From NCBI RefSeq assembly GCF_019645815.1, contig NZ_CP080997.1, forward strand, positions 1,554,880 through 1,618,879: a stretch of 64,000 nucleotides of DNA, written 5' to 3'. Position 1 is the stretch's first letter, and each line of letters opens with the position of its first letter. A program made the position numbers and the translations under genes. Below, in pieces: positions 20,327 through 28,392 of the stretch. Origin of the DNA: Mycolicibacter heraklionensis. GTDB taxonomy: Bacteria > Actinomycetota > Actinomycetes > Mycobacteriales > Mycobacteriaceae. The notes beneath the pieces were generated by a model. That model was not told the origin of the DNA and did not search any database. It saw only the letters and a list, made by a program, of their open reading frames with translations.

Positions 20327-21634
20327 TCAGCCGACCGAAACCACCCGCGTCGGGATGGCCGGCTCACCGTGCGCCAGCTTGAGCCCCTCCCACGGCAGGC
20401 TGTGCAGTCCGGCCACCACGCGTTCGCGCGCCGCGGCCAGTGCCGCCGTCCCGGTCTCGGTCACCACGTCACCGCCGCGTACCAGCGGAACGGTCACTAT
20501 CCGGGCCCGCGCGTCCAGCGCCGGTGGGCGCCCGGCCGGGTAGACGACCTCCTCGGTGACGATCCCGCTGTCCCGCGCGACCCGCAGCGCCTGTTTGAGT
20601 CCGCCCTGTGACTCTTTGCCGGTGCTGCGCTTATGCACCGGATTGCCGTCCACCTCGACCAGTTTGTAGACAAACCCGGCAGCCGGCACGCCCGAGCCGG
20701 TCACCAAGGCGGTGCCGACGCCGTAACTGTCCACCGGCGCGGCCCGCAACGCCGCGATGCCGTATTCGTCGAGGTCGCCGGAGACCACGATCTTGGTCTT
20801 GGTGGCACCCAGCCGGTCCAGCTGGTCACGGACCTGATGGGCCAACACCGCCAGCTCACCGGAGTCGATGCGCACCGCGCCGAGCCCCGGCCCGGCCGCC
20901 GTGACGGCGTTGGCCACCCCGGTGGCGACGTCATAGGTGTCCACCAGCAGCGTGGTGTCGACGCCCTGCGCGGCGACCTGGGCGCGGAACGCCGCCAACT
21001 CGCCGTCGGCTCCGGTATGCAACAGGGTGAAGGCGTGCGCGCTGGTGCCCAGCACCGGCACCCCGAAACGGCGGTGCGCCTCCAGGTTGGAGGTTCCGGC
21101 AAACCCCGCCAGGTAGGCGGCCCGGGCGGCAGCCACGGCGGCCTGCTCATGCGTGCGGCGTGAGCCCATCTCGATCAGTGGCCGTCCGCCGGCCGCGTTG
21201 ACCATGCGAGCGGCCGCCGAGGCGATCGCGGTGTCGTGGTTGAAGATCGACAGCAGCAGGGTTTCCAGCACGACGCACTCGGCGAAGCTGCCCTGCACGC
21301 TGAGTACCGGCGACCCGGCGAAGTACAGCTCCCCTTCGGGATAGCCGTCGATGTCGCCGCGGAAGCGGAAATCGGCCAGGAATCTCACGGTCTGGCGGTC
21401 CAGGAACCCCGAGAGCAGACTCAGCGCGGCGTCGTCGAAGGTGAACCCGGCCAGGGCCTCCAGAAACCGGTCGGTGCCGGCGACCACCCCGTAGCGGCGC
21501 GCCTCGGGGAGTCGGCGGGTGAACATTTCGAAGCCGGCCCGCCGGCTGGCCGTGCCGTCGCGCAGCGCCGCGGCGAGCATGGTCAGCTCGTACTTGTCGG
21601 TGAGCAGCCCGCCGTACCGGGCCGGAGAGTTCAC
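20327..21634 (-). CDS. pncB: Nicotinate phosphoribosyltransferase
   Basis: PncB (435 residues) makes nicotinate mononucleotide from nicotinate and PRPP in NAD salvage. Typical segments are [47 protein letters not shown], the ribosyl-binding region [15 protein letters not shown] and [10 protein letters not shown]. The frame extends to 21811, but GTG 21634 ([18 protein letters not shown]) is favoured by family length and by a TACGGT -10 six bases upstream. It is divergent from clpS with 55 bases between start codons, the same layout as Rv1330c/Rv1331. Confidence 0.94.
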   Translation of the reverse strand: MNSPARYGGLLTDKYELTMLAAALRDGTASRRAGFEMFTRRLPEARRYGVVAGTDRFLEALAGFTFDDAALSLLSGFLDRQTVRFLADFRFRGDIDGYPEGELYFAGSPVLSVQGSFAECVVLETLLLSIFNHDTAIASAAARMVNAAGGRPLIEMGSRRTHEQAAVAAARAAYLAGFAGTSNLEAHRRFGVPVLGTSAHAFTLLHTGADGELAAFRAQVAAQGVDTTLLVDTYDVATGVANAVTAAGPGLGAVRIDSGELAVLAHQVRDQLDRLGATKTKIVVSGDLDEYGIAALRAAPVDSYGVGTALVTGSGVPAAGFVYKLVEVDGNPVHKRSTGKESQGGLKQALRVARDSGIVTEEVVYPAGRPPALDARARIVTVPLVRGGDVVTETGTAALAAARERVVAGLHSLPWEGLKLAHGEPAIPTRVVSVG

Positions 21635-21640
21635 CCGCCA

Positions 21641-21646
21641 ACCGTA
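21641..21646 (-). promoter_or_regulatory. Leaderless -10 element TACGGT for pncB
   Basis: On the minus strand TACGGT is followed by 6 bases and GTG 21634, the geometry of a leaderless start. Confidence 0.5.
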
Positions 21647-21676
21647 TCGACTGGACCGCACCCCACCTCGGCTCGG

Positions 21677-21682
21677 TATCCT
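21677..21682 (+). promoter_or_regulatory. Leaderless -10 element TATCCT for clpS
   Basis: TATCCT is followed by 7 bases and ATG 21690. It is probably the main promoter of the clpS-to-murI gene run. Confidence 0.6.
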
Positions 21683-21689
21683 GAGCGGT

Positions 21690-22004
21690 ATGGCCACGTC
21701 AGCACCGACGTCCGCCCCGGTGAAACCGCAGGGCACCGGACAGCGGCATGCCGACCCAGTCGAGGAGACGGCTTCCCCCTGGGTGACCATCGTCTGGGAC
21801 GACCCGGTCAACCTGATGACCTATGTGACCTACATCTTCCAGAAGCTGTTCGGCTACAGCGAGCAGCACGCGACCAAGCTGATGCTGCAGGTGCACCACG
21901 AGGGCAAGGCCGTGGTGTCGGCGGGAAGCCGTGAGTCGATGGAGGTCGACGTGTCCAAGCTGCATGCCGCCGGGTTGTGGGCGACCATGCAGCAGGACCG
22001 TTAA
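21690..22004 (+). CDS. clpS: ATP-dependent Clp protease adaptor ClpS
   Basis: ClpS (104 residues) delivers N-degron substrates to the ClpC1/ClpP protease. An unstructured N-terminal tail ([17 protein letters not shown]) precedes the core [20 protein letters not shown], which holds the DDPVN substrate-pocket residues, and [16 protein letters not shown]. The frame extends upstream, but ATG 21690 is placed exactly 7 bases after a TATCCT -10. It heads a run of same-strand genes (clpS, DUF2017, P1 peptidase, rhomboid, murI) with short gaps or overlaps. Matches Rv1331. Confidence 0.95.
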   Translation: MATSAPTSAPVKPQGTGQRHADPVEETASPWVTIVWDDPVNLMTYVTYIFQKLFGYSEQHATKLMLQVHHEGKAVVSAGSRESMEVDVSKLHAAGLWATMQQDR

Positions 22005-22034
22005 GACTCAACCGAAGGGAACCGGGACTTCACC

Positions 22035-22622
22035 GTGCAGAAATGGAAGCGGGTCGAAACCGGCGACGGGCCCCGCTTCCGGTCTGCGCTGGCCCTGCAC
22101 GAGGCCGCGCTGCTCCGGAACCTGGTCGGGTCGATCCTCGGCATGCTCGACGCACGGGAGTCCTCTTCGCCACCGGACGAACTTGAACAGATCACCGGGA
22201 TACGAACCGGCAACACCCGAACGCCCGAAGACGCCACGACGCGCCGCCTGCTACCGGACTTCTATCGCCCGGAAGACGGTGAGAACGACTCCGCAGTCGA
22301 CGCAGACGGCCTGAACGCAGCGCTGCGCAGCCTGCACGAACCGGGGATCATCGACGCCAAACGTGGCGCGGCCCAACAAGTGCTGGCCACCGTTCCCGAA
22401 CAGGGCGGCCGTTTCGAGCTGACCGAGGAGCAGGCCAACGCCTGGATTGCCGCGGTCAACGACATTCGCCTCGCGCTCGGCACCGTGCTCAAGATCGGCC
22501 CCGACGGCCCCGATCAGGTGCCGGCGGGCGACCCCATGGCTGGTCAGCTCAACGTGTATCAGTGGCTCACTGTGCTGCAGGAATTTCTGGTGGTCGCGCT
22601 GATGGGAAGGCCCAGACGATGA
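22035..22622 (+). CDS. DUF2017 protein (Rv1332-like)
   Basis: This is a 195-residue, largely helical protein of the DUF2017 family, always found next to clpS in actinobacteria. Recognisable stretches are ALHEAALLRNLVGSILGML, RLLPDFYRPED and LNVYQWLTVLQEFLVVALMG. The start is GTG 22035, 30 bases after clpS. Its stop overlaps the start of the next gene in ATGA (22619-22622). Function is unknown. The fixed neighbourhood with ClpS suggests a link to proteolysis, which is inference only. Confidence 0.88.
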   Translation: MQKWKRVETGDGPRFRSALALHEAALLRNLVGSILGMLDARESSSPPDELEQITGIRTGNTRTPEDATTRRLLPDFYRPEDGENDSAVDADGLNAALRSLHEPGIIDAKRGAAQQVLATVPEQGGRFELTEEQANAWIAAVNDIRLALGTVLKIGPDGPDQVPAGDPMAGQLNVYQWLTVLQEFLVVALMGRPRR

Positions 22623-23698
22623 CAGGCATGGGTTCGATCACCGATGTCACCGGCATCCGGGTGGGCCACCACCAGCGGATCGATCCGGACGCGACGCTGG
22701 GGTCCGGCTGGGCCACCGGCGTCACTGTCGTGCTGGCACCGCCCGGGACGGTCGGCGCCGTCGACGGCCGCGGTGGGGCACCCGGGACTCGCGAGACCGA
22801 TTTGCTGGACCCGGCCAACAGCGTGCGTTGGGTCGACGCGGTGGTGCTTTCCGGCGGCAGCGCCTACGGACTGGCGACCGCCGACGGCGTGATGACCTGG
22901 TTGGAGGAGCAGGGCCGCGGTGTGGCGCTGGACGGCGGCGTGGTGCCGATCGTGCCGGCCGCAGTCATCTTCGACCTGCCGGTCGGCGGCTGGGACCGAC
23001 GGCCCACCGCGGAATTCGGCTACGCCGCCGCAGTCGCGGCCGCCGGCCCCGACGGCGAACAACCGGCGTCGGGCAGCGTCGGCGCCGGAGCCGGGGCGCG
23101 CGCCGGGGTTTTCAAGGGCGGCGTGGGCACCGCGTCGACGACACTGGATCTCGGGGACGACGTGGTCACCGTGGGCGTGATCGTGGTGGTGAACCCCACC
23201 GGCGAGCTCATCGACCCCACCACCGGTTTGCCTTGGTCGACCCTGCTCATCGAAGAATTCGGTCTGACGGCGCCGCCGTCCGAACAGTTGGCGATACTCG
23301 CCGGCCTGGAGCCCAAAACCCTGGCGCTCAACACCACCATCGCCGTGGTGGCCACCGACGCCGCGCTCAGCCCGGCCGGCTGCCGGCGGGTGGCGATCGC
23401 CGCGCAGGACGGGCTGGCCCGCAGCATCCGGCCCTCGCACACTCCGGTGGACGGCGACACAGTGTTCGCGTTGTCGACCGGGACGGTCGAGGTTCCGCCG
23501 CTGCCGGGAACACCGGCTGCGATGTCCCCGGAGACGGGCCTGATCGCGGCGGTCGGCGCCGCCGCGGCGGACTGTCTGGCCCGGGCGGTGCTGTCGGGGT
23601 TGCTGTGCGCTGATCCGGTGGCCGGAATCCCGACCTACCGGGGCACCGTGCCGGGCGCCTTCGCCGACCGGCCCGGCGGCCATTCGGGAAGGCCGTGA
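22619..23698 (+). CDS. P1 (DmpA-like, S58) family aminopeptidase
   Basis: This 359-residue N-terminal-nucleophile hydrolase belongs to the DmpA/P1 family, which self-cleaves and then acts as an aminopeptidase or related amidase. Family blocks are ITDVTGIRVGHHQRIDPDA, GGAPGTRETDLLDP, VVLSGGSAYGLATADGV and the self-cleavage region KGGVGTASTTLDLG. ATG 22619 overlaps the stop of the DUF2017 gene by 4 bases, so the two are translationally coupled. It corresponds to Rv1333. In M. tuberculosis it is followed by mec, cysO and cysM, but here the rhomboid gene begins 7 bases after the stop. Confidence 0.92.
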   Translation: MTGMGSITDVTGIRVGHHQRIDPDATLGSGWATGVTVVLAPPGTVGAVDGRGGAPGTRETDLLDPANSVRWVDAVVLSGGSAYGLATADGVMTWLEEQGRGVALDGGVVPIVPAAVIFDLPVGGWDRRPTAEFGYAAAVAAAGPDGEQPASGSVGAGAGARAGVFKGGVGTASTTLDLGDDVVTVGVIVVVNPTGELIDPTTGLPWSTLLIEEFGLTAPPSEQLAILAGLEPKTLALNTTIAVVATDAALSPAGCRRVAIAAQDGLARSIRPSHTPVDGDTVFALSTGTVEVPPLPGTPAAMSPETGLIAAVGAAAADCLARAVLSGLLCADPVAGIPTYRGTVPGAFADRPGGHSGRP

Positions 23699-23705
23699 GG
23701 TGGGC

Positions 23706-24368
23706 ATGACTGCCCGCGGGGGGACAGCACCTGCACCGCGGCCCGAGGAGAAACCCGTCTGGCGTACCGGCGGGGCCACCATCGTCGCGTTCGTCGGGCT
23801 GCTGTATCTGGTGGAAGCCGTCGACCAGGTCGGCGGTCACCATCTGGACCGCAATGGCATCCGGCCGCTGGAGACCGACGGCCTGTGGGGGGTGCTGTTC
23901 GCTCCGCTGCTGCACGCGAACTGGGCGCATCTGCTGGCCAACACCGGCCCCGCGCTGGTGCTCGGGTTCCTGTTGACGTTGACCGGCCTGGCCCGGTTTG
24001 TGCTGGCCACCGCGATCGTGTGGATCGTCGGCGGGCTGGGCACCTGGTTGATCGGCAACGTCGGGTCGGCGTGCGGGCCGACTGACCACATCGGTGCCTC
24101 CGGTCTGATCTTCGGTTGGCTGGCCTTCCTGGTGGTGTTCGGGTGGTTCACCCGCCGGATCTGGCAGATTCTGGTCGGGGTCGTGGTGCTGTTCCTCTAC
24201 GGCGGAATCCTGTGGGGAGCGGTGCCGGTGCTCTTAAAAGGTCCGGTGTGCGGTGGGGTGTCCTGGCAGGGCCACCTGTGCGGGGCGCTCGCCGGGGTGT
24301 TGGCCGCCTACTGGCTGGCGGGTCCCGAACGCAACGCCCGGAAGCTTCGCCGGGGGGCGGCGGCGTGA
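23706..24368 (+). CDS. Rhomboid-family intramembrane serine protease
   Basis: This is a 220-residue membrane protein with about six transmembrane segments and the rhomboid catalytic pair: Ser132 in [11 protein letters not shown] and His190 in [12 protein letters not shown] His/Asn-bearing loop, [12 protein letters not shown], sits before the second membrane segment, as in other rhomboids. ATG 23706 ([15 protein letters not shown]) is chosen, and a GTG at 23700 is an alternative. The stop overlaps murI by four bases (GTGA). It matches Rv1337, a rhomboid whose substrates are not known. Confidence 0.92.
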   Translation: MTARGGTAPAPRPEEKPVWRTGGATIVAFVGLLYLVEAVDQVGGHHLDRNGIRPLETDGLWGVLFAPLLHANWAHLLANTGPALVLGFLLTLTGLARFVLATAIVWIVGGLGTWLIGNVGSACGPTDHIGASGLIFGWLAFLVVFGWFTRRIWQILVGVVVLFLYGGILWGAVPVLLKGPVCGGVSWQGHLCGALAGVLAAYWLAGPERNARKLRRGAAA

Positions 24369-25171
24369 GCCCGATCGGAATCTTCGACTCCGGTGTCGGC
24401 GGGCTGACCGTCGCCCGTTCGATCATCGACCAGTTGCCCGACGAGGACATCATCTATGTCGGCGACACCGGCAACGGCCCGTACGGCCCGCTGACCATCC
24501 CCGAGGTCCGTGCGCACGCCCTGGCCATCGGGGACGACCTGGTCCAGCGCGGGATCAAGGCGTTGGTGATCGCGTGCAACACCGCGTCGGCGGCTTGTCT
24601 GCGCGATGCGCGGGAACGCTACGACGTGCCGGTCGTCGAGGTGATCCTGCCGGCAGTGCGCCGGGCGGTAGCAACCTCCCGCAACGGTCGGATCGGGGTG
24701 ATCGGGACGCAGGCGACGATCGCCAGTCACGCCTACCAGGACGCGTTCGCGGCCGCCCGCGACACCGAGATCACCGCGGTGGCCTGCCCCCGCTTTGTCG
24801 ACTTCGTCGAGCGCGGTATCACCAGTGGCCGCCAGGTGTTGGGACTGGCCGAGGGTTATCTGGAGCCGCTGCAACGCGCTGGGGTCGACACTCTGGTGTT
24901 GGGCTGCACGCATTACCCGCTGCTGTCGGGGTTGATCCAGCTCGCGATGGGTGAGCAGGTGACGCTGGTGTCCAGCGCCGAAGAGACGGCCAAAGAACTG
25001 TTGCGAGTGCTTACTGAGCGTGACCTACTGCGTCCGCATGAGGCCGCCCCGGCAACCCGGATCTTCGAAGCCACCGGAGATCCGGAGGCGTTTGCTGCAC
25101 TCGCTACTCGTTTTCTGGGACCGGCCATCACCGGCGTCGGATCCGTCCACCGCCACGCCCCGTTGCACTAG
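24365..25171 (+). CDS. murI: Glutamate racemase MurI
   Basis: MurI (268 residues) makes D-glutamate for peptidoglycan. The two acid-base cysteines are present: Cys71 in [13 protein letters not shown] and Cys181 in [12 protein letters not shown]. The N-terminal Asp lies in [15 protein letters not shown]. The frame is open far upstream in the rhomboid region, but GTG 24365 ([13 protein letters not shown]) matches the family start and overlaps the rhomboid stop in GTGA, indicating translational coupling. Matches Rv1338. Confidence 0.96.
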   Translation: MSPIGIFDSGVGGLTVARSIIDQLPDEDIIYVGDTGNGPYGPLTIPEVRAHALAIGDDLVQRGIKALVIACNTASAACLRDARERYDVPVVEVILPAVRRAVATSRNGRIGVIGTQATIASHAYQDAFAAARDTEITAVACPRFVDFVERGITSGRQVLGLAEGYLEPLQRAGVDTLVLGCTHYPLLSGLIQLAMGEQVTLVSSAEETAKELLRVLTERDLLRPHEAAPATRIFEATGDPEAFAALATRFLGPAITGVGSVHRHAPLH

Positions 25172-25251
25172 CCCGTGATTTCGATGACGAATAGAGAGCA
25201 AAGCGCCGGTGTCTTCGTCATGGCCGCGGCGAACATGGCACAGTAGGGAAC

Positions 25252-26028
25252 GTGCGACTGACCGTGCTCGGCTGCTCCGGGAGTGTGGTGGGTCCGGACT
25301 CGCCGGCATCGGGATATCTGTTGCAGGCGCCGGACTCGCCGCCGCTGGTTATCGACTTCGGAGGTGGGGTCCTCGGCGCCCTGCAACGTCATGTCGATCC
25401 GGGCTCGGTGCATGTGCTGTTGTCGCACTTGCATGCCGACCACTGCTTGGATCTTCCGGGGTTGTTCGTCTGGCGCCGCTACCACCCTTCGGTGGCGATC
25501 AAGCCGTTCGACAAGGGTCTGCTCTACGGGCCCAGCGACACCTGGTCGCGGATGGGTGCGGCGTCGTCGCCCTATGGCGGCGAGATCGATGACATCACCG
25601 ACATCTTCGACGTCCGCTCTTGGGTGGACGGTGAGCCGGTCAAGTTCGGGTTGCTCAGTGTGCAGCCCGGACTGGTATCGCATCCGACCGAGTCATACGG
25701 GATGCGGATCACCGATCCGTCCGGCGCGACGCTGGTCTACAGCGCGGACACCGGCTACTGCGATGCGGTGATTGAGTTGGCGCGCGGCGCCGACGTGTTC
25801 TTGTGCGAGGCGTCGTGGACCCATGAGGACAACCGACCGCCCAACCTGCACCTGTCGGGAACCGAGGCCGGGCGCATCGCCGCGGCCGCCGGTGTCGGCC
25901 AACTGCTGCTGACTCACATCCCGCCCTGGACCTCGCGCGAGGACGTGATCGGGGAGGCCAAGGCCGAGTTCGACGGTCCGGTGCACGCCGTGGTGTGCGA
26001 CGAGGCGTTCGACATCAAGCGGTCCTGA
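25252..26028 (+). CDS. Metallo-beta-lactamase-fold phosphodiesterase (Rv1339 type)
   Basis: This 258-residue protein belongs to the metallo-beta-lactamase superfamily. It has the HxHxDH metal motif in [14 protein letters not shown], further ligands in GLVSHPTES and YSADTGYCD, and a final HIPPWTS. The M. tuberculosis homologue Rv1339 has been described as an atypical class II cAMP phosphodiesterase, so cAMP hydrolysis is the likely reaction. The start is GTG 25252 ([17 protein letters not shown]). It sits between murI and rph on the same strand and keeps the M. tuberculosis order. A membrane adenylate cyclase lies at the other end of this block. Confidence 0.9.
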   Translation: MRLTVLGCSGSVVGPDSPASGYLLQAPDSPPLVIDFGGGVLGALQRHVDPGSVHVLLSHLHADHCLDLPGLFVWRRYHPSVAIKPFDKGLLYGPSDTWSRMGAASSPYGGEIDDITDIFDVRSWVDGEPVKFGLLSVQPGLVSHPTESYGMRITDPSGATLVYSADTGYCDAVIELARGADVFLCEASWTHEDNRPPNLHLSGTEAGRIAAAAGVGQLLLTHIPPWTSREDVIGEAKAEFDGPVHAVVCDEAFDIKRS

Positions 26029-26053
26029 CCCAACGCTGGACTCCGCCCGCGGC

Positions 26054-26059
26054 TAGGGT
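26054..26059 (+). promoter_or_regulatory. Leaderless -10 element TAGGGT for rph-rdgB
   Basis: TAGGGT is followed by 7 bases and GTG 26067. The geometry predicts a leaderless mRNA for the rph-rdgB operon. Confidence 0.6.
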
Positions 26060-26066
26060 TATCCGC

Positions 26067-26846
26067 GTGTCCAAACGAGAAGACGGTCGCCTCGACGACG
26101 AGCTGCGCCCCGTCGTCATCACCCGCGGATTCACCTCGAACCCGGCCGGCTCAGTGCTGGTCGAATTCGGCAACACTCGGGTCATGTGCACAGCCAGTGT
26201 CACCGAGGGTGTTCCGCGCTGGCGGAAAGGCTCCGGTCGCGGTTGGCTGACCGCCGAATACGCCATGCTGCCCGCCGCCACCCACTCCCGCTCGGACCGC
26301 GAATCGGTCAAGGGCCGCGTCGGCGGGCGCACCCAGGAGATCAGCCGGCTGGTGGGCCGCTCGTTGCGGGCCTGCATCGACCTGGCGGCGCTGGGGGAGA
26401 ACACCATCGCGATCGACTGTGACGTGCTGCAGGCCGACGGCGGTACTCGCACCGCGGCGATCACCGGCGCGTATGTGGCGCTCGCCGATGCGGTCACCTA
26501 CCTGTCGGCCGCGGGCAAGTTGTCGGATCCCCGCCCGTTGTCGTGCGCGATCTCGGCCGTCAGCGTCGGCGTGGTCGACGGCCGGGTCCGCGTCGACCTT
26601 CCCTACGAGGAGGACTCGCGCGCCGAGGTCGACATGAACGTCGTCGCCACCGACACCGGAACACTGGTGGAGATCCAGGGCACCGGCGAGGGTGCGACGT
26701 TCCCGCGCTCGACCCTGGACAAGATGCTCGACGCGGCACTGGCCGCCTGCGAGAAGCTGTTCGTGGTGCAGCGCGAAGCGCTGGCACTGCCGTATCCGGG
26801 GGTGCTGCCGGAAGGGCCGGCGCCGAAGAAGGCATTCGGCAGCTGA
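26067..26846 (+). CDS. rph: Ribonuclease PH
   Basis: RNase PH (259 residues) trims tRNA 3' ends phosphorolytically. Hallmarks are [51 protein letters not shown] and [23 protein letters not shown] 26067 ([15 protein letters not shown]) is selected by family length and by a TAGGGT -10 exactly 7 bases upstream. rdgB follows 8 bases after the stop, so the two form an operon, as Rv1340-Rv1341 do. Confidence 0.96.
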   Translation: MSKREDGRLDDELRPVVITRGFTSNPAGSVLVEFGNTRVMCTASVTEGVPRWRKGSGRGWLTAEYAMLPAATHSRSDRESVKGRVGGRTQEISRLVGRSLRACIDLAALGENTIAIDCDVLQADGGTRTAAITGAYVALADAVTYLSAAGKLSDPRPLSCAISAVSVGVVDGRVRVDLPYEEDSRAEVDMNVVATDTGTLVEIQGTGEGATFPRSTLDKMLDAALAACEKLFVVQREALALPYPGVLPEGPAPKKAFGS

Positions 26847-26854
26847 CCGCGCCG

Positions 26855-27466
26855 ATGACGCAGCAACTGCTGGTGGCCAGCCGCAACCGCAAGAAGTTGG
26901 CCGAGCTGAGCCGGGTGCTGGAGCGCGCCGGAATCTCGGGTGTGCACCTGGTCTCGCTCGATGAGGTGCCACCGTATCCCGAAGCGCCGGAAACTGCGGC
27001 GACGTTCGAGGGGAACGCCCTGGCGAAAGCGCGTGACGGCTATGAGGCGACCGGATTGCCTTGTGTCGCAGACGATTCAGGTCTGACGGTCGCGGCGCTC
27101 AACGGCATGCCGGGGGTTTTGTCGGCGCGCTGGTCGGGCAGCCACGGTGACGACGCGGCCAATACCGCTTTGCTGCTGGCGCAGCTGCGCGACGTGCCCG
27201 ACGAGCGGCGCGGCGCGGCGTTCGTGTCCGCGTGCGCGCTGGTATGGGGCACCGGAGCCGAGCACGAGGTGGTGGTGCGCGGCGAGTGGGCGGGCAGCAT
27301 CGCTCGGGAACCGCAGGGCGACGGCGGATTCGGTTACGACCCGGTGTTCGTCCCAGTGGGCACCGACCGCACCGCGGCGCAGTTGAGCCCGGCAGAAAAG
27401 GACGCCGCATCACATCGCGGCCGGGCGCTCGAATTGCTTCTGCCGGCGCTGCGTTCGCTGGCCTGA
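26855..27466 (+). CDS. rdgB: XTP/dITP diphosphatase RdgB (HAM1)
   Basis: RdgB (203 residues) removes deaminated purine nucleotides such as dITP and XTP from the pool, preventing mutagenesis. Family motifs are LLVASRNRKKLAEL, TFEGNALAKARDG, CVADDSGLTVAALNGMPGV, EPQGDGGFGYDPVFVP and AEKDAASHRGRAL. The start at ATG 26855 follows the rph stop by 8 bases. It is convergent with the DUF3817 gene, leaving 15 bases between stops. Matches Rv1341. Confidence 0.95.
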   Translation: MTQQLLVASRNRKKLAELSRVLERAGISGVHLVSLDEVPPYPEAPETAATFEGNALAKARDGYEATGLPCVADDSGLTVAALNGMPGVLSARWSGSHGDDAANTALLLAQLRDVPDERRGAAFVSACALVWGTGAEHEVVVRGEWAGSIAREPQGDGGFGYDPVFVPVGTDRTAAQLSPAEKDAASHRGRALELLLPALRSLA

Positions 27467-27481
27467 CGACGTCGCAGGGCC

Positions 27482-27823
27482 TCAGAGGTTGAACTGGGCC
27501 TTGATGTTTCGCGACTGGAAGTGTTCGACGATGATGCCGAGCAGGGGAATGGTGCCGGCCAGCAGTACCCCGATGGTCTTGCCGAGCGGCCAGCGGACCT
27601 TGACCGCCAGGTTGAAAGTGGCCAGCAGGTAGGCGAAGTACACCCAGCCGTGCACCACGCCGATCCACGTCGGCGGGTTGTCCACCTTGACCACGTAGCG
27701 CACCACGATCTCGTAACACAGGGCGATCAGCCAGACGCCCGTTGCCCACGCCATCACCCGGTAGGGCAGCAGTGCGCTGCGGATCTTCTCGGCGGGAGCA
27801 GTCTGGGCGGGTGACTCGGTCAT
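27482..27823 (-). CDS. DUF3817 small membrane protein (Rv1342c-like)
   Basis: This 113-residue membrane protein has three or four hydrophobic helices, including ALLPYRVMAWATGVWLIAL, GWVYFAYLLATFNLAV and IGVLLAGTIPLLGIIVEHF. This is the DUF3817 pattern and no reaction is known for the family. ATG 27823 (MTESPAQTAPAEKIRSA) overlaps the stop of lprD by 4 bases, so translation is probably coupled. Matches Rv1342c. Confidence 0.88.
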   Translation of the reverse strand: MTESPAQTAPAEKIRSALLPYRVMAWATGVWLIALCYEIVVRYVVKVDNPPTWIGVVHGWVYFAYLLATFNLAVKVRWPLGKTIGVLLAGTIPLLGIIVEHFQSRNIKAQFNL

Positions 27824-28191
27824 GCGGTGTTCCTGTTCTGTCGGTCGTTCTCGGAGAGCTCGGCCAAATAGGCGTTGTACTCCCGCATCGCGGGGTCGTC
27901 GGTGGGTGCGGCGGCCGCGGGCCGCTCCGGCAGCAGTCCAGCTGGTATCTCGGTCACGGTGTCTGCGGGGCGCAGCTCCGGCGGCTCTTCTTCGTAGCGG
28001 ACGAACTTGCGGTAGGCGTACACGCAGAACCAGGCGAACAGGGGCCACTGCAGTGCGTAACCGAGATTCTGGAAGGTGCCGTTGACCTCTTGGAACCGGG
28101 TCCACTGCCACCAGCCCAGCGCCAGGCACGCGCTGGCGGCGACGATCACCAGCACAACCAGTGCAGGTCTCCGACGCCGTGTAGTGGACAC
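27820..28191 (-). CDS. lprD: Small membrane-anchored lipoprotein-like protein LprD
   Basis: This 123-residue protein has a basic start (MSTTRRRRPALVV), a hydrophobic stretch ending in a possible lipobox ASAC, a second hydrophobic helix (ALQWPLFAWFCVYAY) and a charged cytoplasmic-like tail ending in REYNAYLAELSENDR. It matches Rv1343c (LprD). The lipobox is weak and the protein could instead be a two-helix membrane protein. The start is GTG 28191. It is the first gene of a two-gene unit with the DUF3817 gene (ATGA overlap). Confidence 0.85.
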   Translation of the reverse strand: MSTTRRRRPALVVLVIVAASACLALGWWQWTRFQEVNGTFQNLGYALQWPLFAWFCVYAYRKFVRYEEEPPELRPADTVTEIPAGLLPERPAAAAPTDDPAMREYNAYLAELSENDRQNRNTA

Positions 28192-28274
28192 CCCATGACG
28201 GTACCGCGCCAGGTCCGGACCGCCGCCAGGCCTTCGCGGTAGTGGGTTGCCGGAAAGCTAGACTGAGTCGCCTT

Positions 28275-28361
28275 GCGGGCGTGATGGAATTGGCAGACAT
28301 GCGGGTTTTAGGTGCCCGTGCTCGAAAGAGCGTGAGGGTTCGAGTCCCTCCGCCCGCACCA
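28275..28361 (+). tRNA. tRNA-Leu (anticodon UAG), CCA encoded
   Basis: The acceptor stem GCGGGCG (28275-28281) pairs with CGCCCGC (28351-28357). The anticodon stem CGGGT/GCCCG encloses the loop TTTAGGT, giving anticodon TAG. A long variable arm (GCTCGAAAGAGC) marks a class II tRNA, and the T arm GAGGGTTCGAGTCCCTC is standard. The 3' CCA is in the DNA. It stands at the end of the Rv13xx-like block. Confidence 0.95.
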
Positions 28362-28392
28362 ATGTGAAGCGGGCTGCCGGGACCCCGAGCCC

